A stretch of 64,000 bases of DNA, taken from positions 186,001 to 250,000 of the forward strand of contig NZ_JAPFQN010000001.1 of assembly GCF_026241165.1 (NCBI RefSeq), read 5' to 3'. This document shows, piece after piece, positions 56,383 to 64,000 of this stretch. Made by a program: the position numbers and the translations under genes. Origin of the DNA: Mangrovivirga halotolerans (GTDB taxonomy: Bacteria > Bacteroidota > Bacteroidia > Cytophagales > Cyclobacteriaceae). Positions within the stretch are counted from its first letter, which is position 1. Every line of letters begins with the position of its first letter. The notes below the pieces were generated by a model. The model did not search any database. It saw only the letters and a program-made list of their open reading frames with translations, and was not told the origin of the DNA.

Positions 56383-57357
56383 ATGAAAAAAATTGGTGTA
56401 TTTACTTCAGGTGGTGACGCGCCGGGTATGAACGCTGCATTGAGAGCGGTAGTCAGAGGGTGCATTTACTATGGTATTGAAGTATACGGCATAAGATATG
56501 GATATAAGGGAATGATTGAAGGTGATATAATACCTCTTAACTCTCATTCTGTAAGTAACATTATTCAACGAGCAGGAACAGTACTCAAATCTGCCAGATG
56601 TCAGGAGTTCAGGGAGCCTGAAGGAAGAAAAAAGGCTTATGACAATTTGAAAAAATTTGGCATTGATGCATTAATAGCAATTGGAGGTGATGGTACGTTT
56701 ACCGGAGCTAAAATATTCTATGAAGAGTATAGTATTCCTGTTATTGGAATCCCTGGTACTATTGACAATGACATCTATGGCACTGACAAAACCATTGGTT
56801 TTGACACAGCAGTTAATACAGCTCTAAGCGCAGTAGATAATATCAGAGATACAGCAGATTCACATGACCGGGTATTTTTTATTGAAGTTATGGGTCGCGA
56901 CTCTGGTTATATAGCAATTCAGTCCGGAATTGGTGGTGGTGCAGAAATGGTCATGGTTCCTGAAACAAAAACTACAATTAATGAAGTAATTGAAGCGCTT
57001 CAAAAAGGCTGGAGCCGTAGCAAAACTTCAAGTATCGTTGTAATTGCTGAAGGAGATGAAGAAGGTAACGCCTTTGAAATATCTGAAAAAGTTAAAGCAA
57101 AAGTTAAAGATCTTAAGGATATCCGAGTAACCATTTTAGGACACGTACAAAGAGGTGGAACTCCTACAGCTCAGGACAGGATCCTGGCTAGTAGATTAGG
57201 ACTTTCAGCTGTAGAGGGATTAAGGGACGGCAAAACCGGTGTTATGGTTGGTGTGATCAATGATGAAGTTACGTTCACATCATTTGGAGATAGCATTACC
57301 AAACAAAAACCATTAAATAAAGACCTTATCCGAATGGTAGAAATATTAAGTATATAA
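56383..57357 (+). CDS. pfkA: ATP-dependent 6-phosphofructokinase
   Basis: The protein has 324 residues and phosphorylates fructose 6-phosphate. Family motifs in order are GVFTSGGDAPGMNAALRA (residues 4-21), RCQEFREPEGR, IGGDGTFTGA (about 105-114), GIPGTIDNDIYGTD (about 125-138), with catalytic Asp in TIDND, and EVMGRDSGYIA (about 168-178). GHVQRGGTPTAQDR (about 250-263) is the closing motif. Length is that of the bacterial ATP-dependent type. It is monocistronic, and its terminator overlaps the 3' end of convergent miaA. Confidence 0.96.
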   Translation: MKKIGVFTSGGDAPGMNAALRAVVRGCIYYGIEVYGIRYGYKGMIEGDIIPLNSHSVSNIIQRAGTVLKSARCQEFREPEGRKKAYDNLKKFGIDALIAIGGDGTFTGAKIFYEEYSIPVIGIPGTIDNDIYGTDKTIGFDTAVNTALSAVDNIRDTADSHDRVFFIEVMGRDSGYIAIQSGIGGGAEMVMVPETKTTINEVIEALQKGWSRSKTSSIVVIAEGDEEGNAFEISEKVKAKVKDLKDIRVTILGHVQRGGTPTAQDRILASRLGLSAVEGLRDGKTGVMVGVINDEVTFTSFGDSITKQKPLNKDLIRMVEILSI

Positions 57358-57387
57358 AAAAAGGGCTGTTTTTCAGCCCTTTTTTAT
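57356..57387 (+). terminator. Terminator of pfkA, overlapping the miaA stop
   Basis: AAGGGCTG (57361-57368) pairs with CAGCCCTT (57374-57381) around TTTTT, with A-run and T-run on the two sides. The right arm includes the stop and last codons of miaA. Confidence 0.87.
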
Positions 57388-58284
57388 TTTCTCTAGTTCT
57401 TTATCAATTCTTTCTGTTATTGAATCAAAATCTTTTGGATCTATCCATTCAAAATTCTCTCTCTTAAACCAGGTCAGCTGTCTTTTAGCATATCTTCGTG
57501 AGTTTCTCTTCAGCAACCTCACTGCTTCTTCATAATCGTATTCATTATCCAGATAACTGATTACCTCCTGGTAACCCACAGTTTTTAACGGTTGCAATTC
57601 TTTAAATTCATATAAAGATTCGGCCTCTTGAAATAATCCTTTATCAATCATTTTATCCATTCTATGATTAATACGTTGATACAATCTCTCCCTATCAACC
57701 TCTACTGCCAATTTAAGAGTGTTTAGATCGCTTCTACCGGACGTACCCTTTCTAAGGACTGAGTACTTCTGGCCAGAGGCTTTAATTACCTCTAAAGCCC
57801 TTATTAGCCTTCTCGGGTTATTTAAATCAACTACCTGGTAATATTCCGGATCCGCTGATTTTAATTCCTTTTGTAAATCCTCTATCCCGGAGGTTTCATA
57901 TTTCTGATTTAACTCTTCCCTTATTTCAGAAGGAACTTCCGGAAAATCATCTAAGCCATCATAGAGTGCTTTCATATATAATCCGGTACCGCCAACAACA
58001 AATATTATCTCATTATCTGATTGCTTTATTATATCCAGGGCTTCTCTTTCAAAATCCCCGGCATTCATAGGGTTTTCGATACTTCTGTCATCAACTAAAA
58101 AGTGCTTTACCTCTGATAATTCATCAGACGATGGTTTTGCGGTACCAATAGTCATTTCCTGGTACATCTGCCTGGAATCCGCACTGATCACAAAAGTTGA
58201 ATATCTTTTTGCTAGCGATATCCCCAGTCCGGTTTTACCGCTTGCTGTTGGTCCTCCTATAAAAACTACAAGTGGGTTAGCCAT
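57373..58284 (-). CDS. miaA: tRNA dimethylallyltransferase
   Basis: The protein has 303 residues and adds a dimethylallyl group to A37 of tRNAs that read UNN codons. The P-loop GGPTASGKTGL (about residues 10-20), SADSRQMYQEMTIGTAKPS (about 34-52), VGGTGLYMKALYDGL (about 101-115) and the zinc-free C-terminal RRYAKRQLTWFKR (about 264-276) are as expected. It is the last gene of a minus-strand cluster and starts 7 bases after nadE. Its last codons lie inside the terminator hairpin of pfkA. Confidence 0.95.
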   Translation of the reverse strand: MANPLVVFIGGPTASGKTGLGISLAKRYSTFVISADSRQMYQEMTIGTAKPSSDELSEVKHFLVDDRSIENPMNAGDFEREALDIIKQSDNEIIFVVGGTGLYMKALYDGLDDFPEVPSEIREELNQKYETSGIEDLQKELKSADPEYYQVVDLNNPRRLIRALEVIKASGQKYSVLRKGTSGRSDLNTLKLAVEVDRERLYQRINHRMDKMIDKGLFQEAESLYEFKELQPLKTVGYQEVISYLDNEYDYEEAVRLLKRNSRRYAKRQLTWFKRENFEWIDPKDFDSITERIDKELEKIKKG

Positions 58285-58291
58285 AATAGAT

Positions 58292-60139
58292 TTAAAAGTT
58301 TTTTAACTCCTCTATTTCTTCATTGAAAGCACCACTTAAAATCGGAAACCTGCACCAGGTTTTTGGATCAACATTAAATTCATCAAGGTGAAATGAAGGT
58401 GCAAATCTTTCTCTTTTCCATTGATTAATAGACCAGAGCTTAAAGAATTTTATAATATATTTCTTCAAAGTTTCTTTTTCACAGAGATTTTCAAAGTTCA
58501 GAGTTTCATAAACTTCAACTGGAGATTTTCTGTGAAAAATAGCTTCTCTTTCTATTTTACTAAGGATGTGATAAGGCATAAGATCCGACTCATCAGTTTG
58601 CTGCTGTTCTGAAGGTCTTAGTTCAGCTGTTGGAGATAAACTATTTACTCTATTTAATCCATAAAACCCACGTTCCTTTTCTGCCCATTTTAACCAGTTT
58701 CTAATAAATGTTTTGTCAACTCCGGCAATTGGAGATATACCTCCAGAAGTATCGCCATCCATGGTGGCATATCCTACATCACCTTCACTACGGTTAGAGG
58801 TAGCTAACAACAATCCTTTTTTCACATTGGTCAATAACCAGATCATAGGTGCCCTGGACCTTGCCTGAATATTTTGCAAGGGAATATCATGATCTTCCCA
58901 TGTTAACTCTTCTCCTGTGGTATTTTCATAGATCTTTGTGTAATCCTCAACTACATCATCAATACTCCAGGAATAAAAAGTAGCCCCAACTGATTCTGCA
59001 ATTTCTTTTGCAGCCAGGAAAGTCTCTTCAGATGAATTTTTGGTAGCCTGATATGCTGTATACAACATATTCCTAGTCAGGTCTTCAACATTTTCATAGC
59101 CCTGATCAGCAATACCTGATTTAGCTATGAATCCTTCGATCCCCAGGTCTTCTACTCCCCTTCTTACCATTTCAGCAACCATTATAGCACAGCATGCACT
59201 ATCAGCTCCCCCACTCAATGAAAGGACAAAGCTTCTACTGTGGCTTTTTCTAAGGTAATCAAAAAGCGCTAACGCGATAGCCTTATCAAATTCAAGGTAT
59301 TTATCCTGGTCATCATAGGCTAACTCCTGAGGCACCTCTTCACCGCTAAAATCAACATCAGCTGTTACCAGATTCACTGATTGAAAAGAAAGCCTGCGAT
59401 TTTTTTGAATAAGCTTACCTTTTTGGGCAATAAAAACTTCACCATCAAAGATCATCCGTCCTGTTTCATTGCCGAGAAGATTTGAATATAAATAAACACA
59501 GTCAAATATCTCGCTGCTATCAACAATCAGATGCTCTCTAAACCGGCTTTTCCCAAAAGCAAAATGAGAAGCACTGGGATTAAGTATCAGGTCAACACCT
59601 TGTTCTTTTAACCGGTAACCTGGTCTTTCTTCTCCCCTCCAGGCATCCTCGCATATCTCAAACCCTATTTTTATCCCTTTATGATCTAAAGTGATATCTC
59701 CTATTGGATAATTACGTCCGTTAAACTCAATATAATGAACATACTCTGCAGGCCATGGTGAAAACCATCTAGGTTCATAATGGACCCCTTCATCAGCCAG
59801 AAATTGCTTGCAATAAAACCCCAGAATTTCACCTTGATAAATAGCAACTGCTGAATTATAGGTTTTACCTTTAAATCTAACAGGTAAACCCACTATTGTA
59901 AAACAATCTTCTACCCAGGTAGCAATATCTTCCAATTTCTTAAAAGCTTTTTCAGGGAGCCAGTCACTCAAGAAAAGATCTTCGCAGCCATATCCGGTGA
60001 TACATAGTTCTGGAAGACATAAAATATCTGCATCGGAATTTTTAGCTTGTAAAATGGCTTCTTTGATATTAGCCAGATTACTTTTCCATTCTAAGGGAGT
60101 TTGATTTAGAGCGGCACCTGCCAAACGCATTTTTTTCAT
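58292..60139 (-). CDS. nadE: Glutamine-dependent NAD+ synthetase
   Basis: The protein has 615 residues. An N-terminal nitrilase-type glutaminase domain (about 1-270) has Glu in DILCLPELCITGYG, Lys in the KGKTYN region and catalytic Cys in GFEICEDAWRG. A C-terminal ammonia-dependent NAD synthetase domain (about 300-600) has the ATP pyrophosphatase loop LSLSGGADSA (about 305-314). It makes NAD+ from deamido-NAD+. It lies between rnc (13 bases upstream) and miaA (7 bases downstream), in what looks like one operon. Confidence 0.95.
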   Translation of the reverse strand: MKKMRLAGAALNQTPLEWKSNLANIKEAILQAKNSDADILCLPELCITGYGCEDLFLSDWLPEKAFKKLEDIATWVEDCFTIVGLPVRFKGKTYNSAVAIYQGEILGFYCKQFLADEGVHYEPRWFSPWPAEYVHYIEFNGRNYPIGDITLDHKGIKIGFEICEDAWRGEERPGYRLKEQGVDLILNPSASHFAFGKSRFREHLIVDSSEIFDCVYLYSNLLGNETGRMIFDGEVFIAQKGKLIQKNRRLSFQSVNLVTADVDFSGEEVPQELAYDDQDKYLEFDKAIALALFDYLRKSHSRSFVLSLSGGADSACCAIMVAEMVRRGVEDLGIEGFIAKSGIADQGYENVEDLTRNMLYTAYQATKNSSEETFLAAKEIAESVGATFYSWSIDDVVEDYTKIYENTTGEELTWEDHDIPLQNIQARSRAPMIWLLTNVKKGLLLATSNRSEGDVGYATMDGDTSGGISPIAGVDKTFIRNWLKWAEKERGFYGLNRVNSLSPTAELRPSEQQQTDESDLMPYHILSKIEREAIFHRKSPVEVYETLNFENLCEKETLKKYIIKFFKLWSINQWKRERFAPSFHLDEFNVDPKTWCRFPILSGAFNEEIEELKNF

Positions 60140-60151
60140 AAACTAAAGATA

Positions 60152-60898
60152 TTAATCTTTCTTATCGAAGATACTATCTATAGCACGTTCTGCAGCAATT
60201 TGTTCAGCTTTTTTCTTACTATTACCAATACCTTCACTAAGTTTATTGCCATCTACGATCAATTCGGCCTTAAATTCCTTTAGATGGCCTTCGGTTTCGA
60301 TTTCCTGAACAACAAAATCAATAGAGGTATTATTTTTTTGAGACCACTCAATCACTCTTGATTTGAAATTGGTATTTTGCTTAATAAGCTTTTCTAAATC
60401 GTAATGAGGAATAATCAATCGTCTGATTATAAACTTTCTACACTTGTGATATCCGTGGTCTAAATAAACTGCTCCGATAAGAGCTTCTAGAGAATTGCCA
60501 AATACGTATTTGTAATTATGTTTTTTCCCACCGGGATTGTATTCAACAAAATTACTTACTCCAACTTTCTTAGCAAGCTTATTGAGGCTTTCCCTATTGA
60601 CGATTCTTGAACGGATCTCCGTCAAAAACCCTTCGTCTTTATACGGATATTTATTGAATAGATACTCACCTACTACCATTCCCAGGACGGCATCGCCCAG
60701 AAATTCAAGTCGTTCATAACTATCCCGCTTACCAGCTACATTAAATTGTGCTACAGAGGTATGTTGAGAGGCTAAGAAGTATAAGTGAATATTGACGGGT
60801 CTGAACCCGACAATATTCCTTACAGCTTCTGAAAGTTTTTTATTTTTACCTTTACGGTATTTAAATTTCGCTATGATGCGAGGAAGCAATCTCCACAC
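60152..60898 (-). CDS. rnc: Ribonuclease III
   Basis: The protein has 248 residues and cuts double-stranded RNA in rRNA and mRNA processing. The signature YERLEFLGDAVLGMVVGEYLF (about residues 60-80) contains the catalytic acidic residues, FGNSLEALIGAVYLDHG (about 129-145) the second set, and a double-stranded-RNA-binding domain fills the C-terminal 70 residues (IGNSKKKAEQIAAERAI). The start is GTG at 60898, sharing its first base with the TAG stop of fabF, so translation is coupled. A 25-residue basic leader precedes the usual start of the domain. Confidence 0.94.
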   Translation of the reverse strand: MWRLLPRIIAKFKYRKGKNKKLSEAVRNIVGFRPVNIHLYFLASQHTSVAQFNVAGKRDSYERLEFLGDAVLGMVVGEYLFNKYPYKDEGFLTEIRSRIVNRESLNKLAKKVGVSNFVEYNPGGKKHNYKYVFGNSLEALIGAVYLDHGYHKCRKFIIRRLIIPHYDLEKLIKQNTNFKSRVIEWSQKNNTSIDFVVQEIETEGHLKEFKAELIVDGNKLSEGIGNSKKKAEQIAAERAIDSIFDKKD

Positions 60899-62148
60899 TA
60901 ATCAACCATTTTTTTGAATATCACTGAAGTATTATGACCTCCAAAACCAAAGGTATTCGAAAGGGCAATGTTTACTTCTCTTTCCTGTGCTTCGTTAAAG
61001 GTAAAATTCAATCGTCCGTCAATCTCCTCATCATCAGTGAAATGATTAATGGTCGGAGGAATAATCCCTTTATTTATCGCCATCAAACATGCGATAGATT
61101 CGATTGCACCAGCAGCACCTAAGAGGTGACCGGTCATCGATTTTGTAGATGAAATATTAAGATTATATGCATGATCACCAAATACTTTTTGTATGGCTTT
61201 CACTTCACTCATATCTCCCAGAGGAGTTGAAGTACCATGCACATTAATATATTGTACCTCTGAAGGATCAATCTCTGCATCTCTCAATGCATTGACCATA
61301 ACATTAGTTGCTCCAAGTCCATCAGGGTGTGGGGCGGTAATATGATGAGCATCAGCAGACATACCTCCACCGATCACTTCGCCATATATTTTCGCTCCTC
61401 GTTTTTTTGCATGCTCATATTCTTCGAGAACCAGTGCACCAGCACCTTCTCCAAGAACGAAACCATCTCTATCCTTATCAAACGGTCTTGATGCAGTTTC
61501 TGGTGAATCATTGCGCTCAGAAAGCGCTTTCATTGAGTTGAAACCACCCATACCTGGTTCGGTAACAGCAGCTTCAGACCCTCCAGTCATAATGATATCA
61601 GCATGTCCTAATCTGATATAATTCATTGCATCAATAATAGCATTAGTAGACGATGCACAGGCAGAAACCGTAGCAAAGTTAGGACCTCTAAAGCCATATT
61701 TGATTGATATATAACCCGCTGAAATATCAGCGATCATTTTCGGAATAAAGAATGGATTGAATCTAGGTGTTCCATCACCATTGGCAAAAGACATTACTTC
61801 ATCAGTAAAAGTCCTTAATCCACCAATTCCTGAACCCCAGATCACTCCGGCACGGTCAGAATCGAAATCTTTTAACTGACTATCGTTAAAAGCCTCTTCA
61901 GCCGTGACCATCGCGTACCATGTATATGGATCCATTTTTCTCGCCTCTTTGCGATCCAAATGGTCATTCGGGTCGAAATTTTTGACTTCGCACGCAAATT
62001 TAGTTCTAAACTTCTCTGCGTCGAAGCGGGTTATAGGAGCAGCACCACTGACTCCCTTCGCTAAACCGCCCCAGTATTCCTGGACAGTATTACCGATTGG
62101 AGTCAGCGCGCCAATTCCTGTTACAACAACTCGTCTCGTATATTTCAT
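60898..62148 (-). CDS. fabF: 3-oxoacyl-[acyl-carrier-protein] synthase II
   Basis: The protein has 416 residues and extends fatty acids by condensing malonyl-ACP with acyl-ACP. The catalytic triad is visible: Cys in TVSACASSTNAI (about residue 164), His in NVHGTSTPLGD (about 304) and His in KSMTGHLLGAAG (about 340). The C-terminal SNTFGFGGHNTSVIF is also typical. It lies 37 bases downstream of acpP and overlaps rnc by one base, giving the common Bacteroidota order acpP-fabF-rnc. Confidence 0.96.
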   Translation of the reverse strand: MKYTRRVVVTGIGALTPIGNTVQEYWGGLAKGVSGAAPITRFDAEKFRTKFACEVKNFDPNDHLDRKEARKMDPYTWYAMVTAEEAFNDSQLKDFDSDRAGVIWGSGIGGLRTFTDEVMSFANGDGTPRFNPFFIPKMIADISAGYISIKYGFRGPNFATVSACASSTNAIIDAMNYIRLGHADIIMTGGSEAAVTEPGMGGFNSMKALSERNDSPETASRPFDKDRDGFVLGEGAGALVLEEYEHAKKRGAKIYGEVIGGGMSADAHHITAPHPDGLGATNVMVNALRDAEIDPSEVQYINVHGTSTPLGDMSEVKAIQKVFGDHAYNLNISSTKSMTGHLLGAAGAIESIACLMAINKGIIPPTINHFTDDEEIDGRLNFTFNEAQEREVNIALSNTFGFGGHNTSVIFKKMVD

Positions 62149-62185
62149 ATAATGTGAAATGAAATACGTTTAGATTAGATAAGAA

Positions 62186-62422
62186 TTACTTAACGTTTTC
62201 CTCGAGGTAGCTGATTGCCTGACCTACAGTCTGAATGTTTTCAGCCTGGTCATCAGGAATAGAAATATTGAACTCTTTTTCAAATTCCATGATCAGTTCA
62301 ACAGTGTCAAGGGAATCTGCTCCCAAGTCATTTGTAAAGCTTGCTTCAGGTGTTACCTCTGAATCTTCTACACCAAGCTTATCAACGATAATTGCTTTTA
62401 CTTTTTGTGCTATTTCAGACAT
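62186..62422 (-). CDS. acpP: Acyl carrier protein
   Basis: The protein has 78 residues and is acidic. The phosphopantetheine attachment site is the serine in [17 protein letters not shown] (about residue 37). It carries the growing acyl chains for the FabF enzyme encoded next. It opens the acpP-fabF-rnc-nadE-miaA cluster. The promoter should lie in the 245 bases between this gene and the divergent IPExxxVDY gene; I saw no clear FapR-like operator there. Confidence 0.97.
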   Translation of the reverse strand: MSEIAQKVKAIIVDKLGVEDSEVTPEASFTNDLGADSLDTVELIMEFEKEFNISIPDDQAENIQTVGQAISYLEENVK

Positions 62423-62667
62423 CGCTAAAAGTATTTAGTTAAAATCCACTGCAAAGAAATAGATTTAATGTTATAAAATCAAACAAATTCAATAAAGTTA
62501 TTAATAAAAGCAATAACTGACTTATTTGATGTTATTTCTTAACTATTTCGCAATACAGTAACTAAAATATTCAAAAATAACTAAATTATCCTTGTTTGAA
62601 TGTACTTTTTCTCCAGGCTATTATTGTGAGTCAGGAAATGCTTGTTAACATTGAAAATTAAACAGGA

Positions 62668-63090
62668 ATGAAGAAAACCAAGCTTGAAAAAAGCTTAATT
62701 ATTGATTTTAAGGCAGTTGGGATATCTTGTACTCTTAAAGCTTACAAGTTAGCGTGGCTTTTAAATAAAATTTTAAATATTCAGTTGGTGAAAGAAAATG
62801 ATTTTCAACTTGAAAGCGGTAATGAAAATATTGAAATTTGTAATTATCTTTATGAAACACCTGCTGGATACCTGAAGTTAATAGAAAACAAAGCTACCAA
62901 TCATGAACGCGTGGGGAATTTGTTTTTAATCCCTGAATTAAAACAATTTGATTTCCTGTTTCTTATTAAGGAAAGTGATTCGTTTAATGCCGATGAAATA
63001 ATTAATAAAATCAAGACCTTAAATGAAATAAACTTTATAACACCAATAAATTACACACAGATTAAGTCAAAAGAAAACCTATTATTTTAA
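62668..63090 (+). CDS. IPExxxVDY family protein
   Basis: The protein has 140 residues. The sequence LFLIPELKQFDFLFLI (about residues 88-103) matches the IPExxxVDY motif that names this small family of Bacteroidota, with F replacing V and F replacing Y at the variable end. The family is of unknown function and usually lies next to pyruvate kinase, as here (pyk starts 3 bases after the stop). That neighbour gives the best support for the call. There is no signal peptide or membrane segment. Confidence 0.85.
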   Translation: MKKTKLEKSLIIDFKAVGISCTLKAYKLAWLLNKILNIQLVKENDFQLESGNENIEICNYLYETPAGYLKLIENKATNHERVGNLFLIPELKQFDFLFLIKESDSFNADEIINKIKTLNEINFITPINYTQIKSKENLLF

Positions 63091-63093
63091 CTC

Positions 63094-64000
63094 ATGTCAG
63101 ACGAAATAAAGTTTAATAAAACTAAAATAATTGCTACTGTTGGTCCCGCCAGTAACAATAAGGATATGTTGAGAAAACTTATAAAAGCAGGAGCAGATGT
63201 GTTCAGGCTTAATTTTTCTCATGGGACTCACGATGACCATAAAAAAGTCATTCAATATGTCCGCGAACTCAATGATGAACTTGGAACTCATGTCGCCTTA
63301 CTTCAGGACCTTCAAGGACCTAAGATCCGGACACAGGAAATTGAAAACGGTGAGGTAATCATCAAGGAAGGTGATAAATTAACAATAACTACCGAGGACA
63401 TTGTTGGTAACGCTGAAAGAATCGGAACAACTTACAAGGACATCGTCAATGATGTAAAACCGGGTGAAATGATCCTCATAGACGATGGTAAGATCGAATT
63501 AAAAGTGATTTCCACAAATCCTACTGAAATTGTTACTGAAATCGTATATGGTGGCCCTCTAAAATCAAGAAAAGGAATCAACCTGCCTCAATCAGAAGTT
63601 TCTGCTCCTTCTTTAACTGAAAAAGATAAAAAAGATCTTGAATTCGGACTGGAACAGGATGTTGACTGGATAGCCCTTTCTTTCGTCAGAAAGGCTGATG
63701 ATGTTCGGGATATTAAGGAACGAATTTCAGATGCAGGCCGATCTGCAAGGGTCATTGCGAAAATTGAAAAACCTCAGGCTGTAGCAAATATCGACGAAAT
63801 TATTGAGGTTACTGATGCTATTATGGTTGCCCGTGGAGACCTTGGTGTTGAAGTGGTGATGGAAGAAGTTCCTACTATACAGAAAAGCATTGTACACAAA
63901 TGTAATCTGATGGGCAAACCCGTGATCATCGCTACTCAGATGATGGAAAGCATGATTGAAAACCCAAGACCCACCAGGGCTGAAACAAATGACATTGCGA
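63094..64000 (+). CDS. pyk: Pyruvate kinase, 5' part (cut by window end)
   Basis: The first 302 codons are in the window. The protein converts phosphoenolpyruvate and ADP to pyruvate and ATP. Family motifs are [14 protein letters not shown] (residues about 9-22), [13 protein letters not shown] (about 38-50), [10 protein letters not shown] (about 70-79), the DDGKIEL strand, the [16 protein letters not shown] substrate site (about 222-237) and [10 protein letters not shown] (about 247-256), followed by [15 protein letters not shown], with the Lys and Glu active-site residues. The ATG lies three bases after the IPExxxVDY stop, so the two are one operon. The C-terminal regulatory domain lies outside the window. 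Confidence 0.96.
   Translation, partial: MSDEIKFNKTKIIATVGPASNNKDMLRKLIKAGADVFRLNFSHGTHDDHKKVIQYVRELNDELGTHVALLQDLQGPKIRTQEIENGEVIIKEGDKLTITTEDIVGNAERIGTTYKDIVNDVKPGEMILIDDGKIELKVISTNPTEIVTEIVYGGPLKSRKGINLPQSEVSAPSLTEKDKKDLEFGLEQDVDWIALSFVRKADDVRDIKERISDAGRSARVIAKIEKPQAVANIDEIIEVTDAIMVARGDLGVEVVMEEVPTIQKSIVHKCNLMGKPVIIATQMMESMIENPRPTRAETNDIA

Noticed and set aside
63097-63291. Minus-strand 64-codon frame
   Set aside because: Antisense to the well-supported pyruvate kinase start.
1-64000. tRNA, rRNA, insertion sequence, prophage or CRISPR features
   Set aside because: Looked for by eye; no cloverleaf, transposase, integrase, terminal inverted repeats or spaced short repeats were found. Small RNAs cannot be excluded without computation.

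Overview
The window looks like a chromosomal segment of a gliding, low-GC member of the Bacteroidota, most likely order Cytophagales. The support is three secreted proteins ending in gliding-motility/type IX secretion (CHU_C-type) C-terminal domains, a PorP/SprF plus OmpA pair, SprB-type repeats, an IPExxxVDY gene ahead of pyruvate kinase, several TAnnTTTG promoter elements of the Bacteroidetes type, and weak Shine-Dalgarno signals. No rRNA, tRNA, CRISPR array, insertion sequence or prophage was seen.

Region 1-8,300 is the accessory part. A minus-strand operon encodes an AAA+ ATPase of the kind linked to extracellular contractile injection systems (eCIS), then a 1420-residue polymorphic toxin with a C-terminal GH-E (HNH/Endo VII) nuclease domain, then an ankyrin-repeat protein that is probably its immunity partner. 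Downstream lie two displaced C-terminal cassettes. Each begins with a copy of the same 46-codon junction of the toxin gene, ending in an NPW motif. The first carries a frameshifted HH-motif nuclease followed by an immunity-like gene. The second runs off the left edge of the window. This looks like a toxin-tip switching locus comparable in logic to Rhs or CdiA orphan cassettes, but attached to an AAA+/eCIS-type toxin.

Region 8,300-18,300 is one giant secreted adhesin (3207 residues: SprB repeats, 11 Ig-like repeats, FN3 domains, CHU_C tail) and a small secreted partner. The adhesin gene contains a nearly identical internal duplication of about 920 bp.

Region 18,700-30,700 holds aconitase, a thioredoxin-like ferredoxin, a DUF819 membrane protein, a Nudix CoA pyrophosphatase, a second T9SS module (cadherin-repeat protein, PorP/SprF, OmpA/PD40 protein), ferritin and a small unknown gene.

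Region 30,800-40,900 has the glyoxylate shunt (aceB-aceA) divergent from an XRE/ScfR-type (RamB-like) regulator with a palindromic candidate operator between them. These are followed by a TPR lipoprotein, a nitroreductase, a DUF5916 outer-membrane protein, an AlkD-like protein and a phosphoesterase.

Region 41,000-64,000 is mostly housekeeping: hisS-hutH-CHU_C protein-ybaB-GT2, PspC, an abundant-looking TPR lipoprotein, pdhB, ffh, YfhO, a GT4 glycosyltransferase, pfkA, the cluster acpP-fabF-rnc-nadE-miaA, and IPExxxVDY-pyk (pyk truncated by the window end). Strong hairpin terminators separate many of the units.
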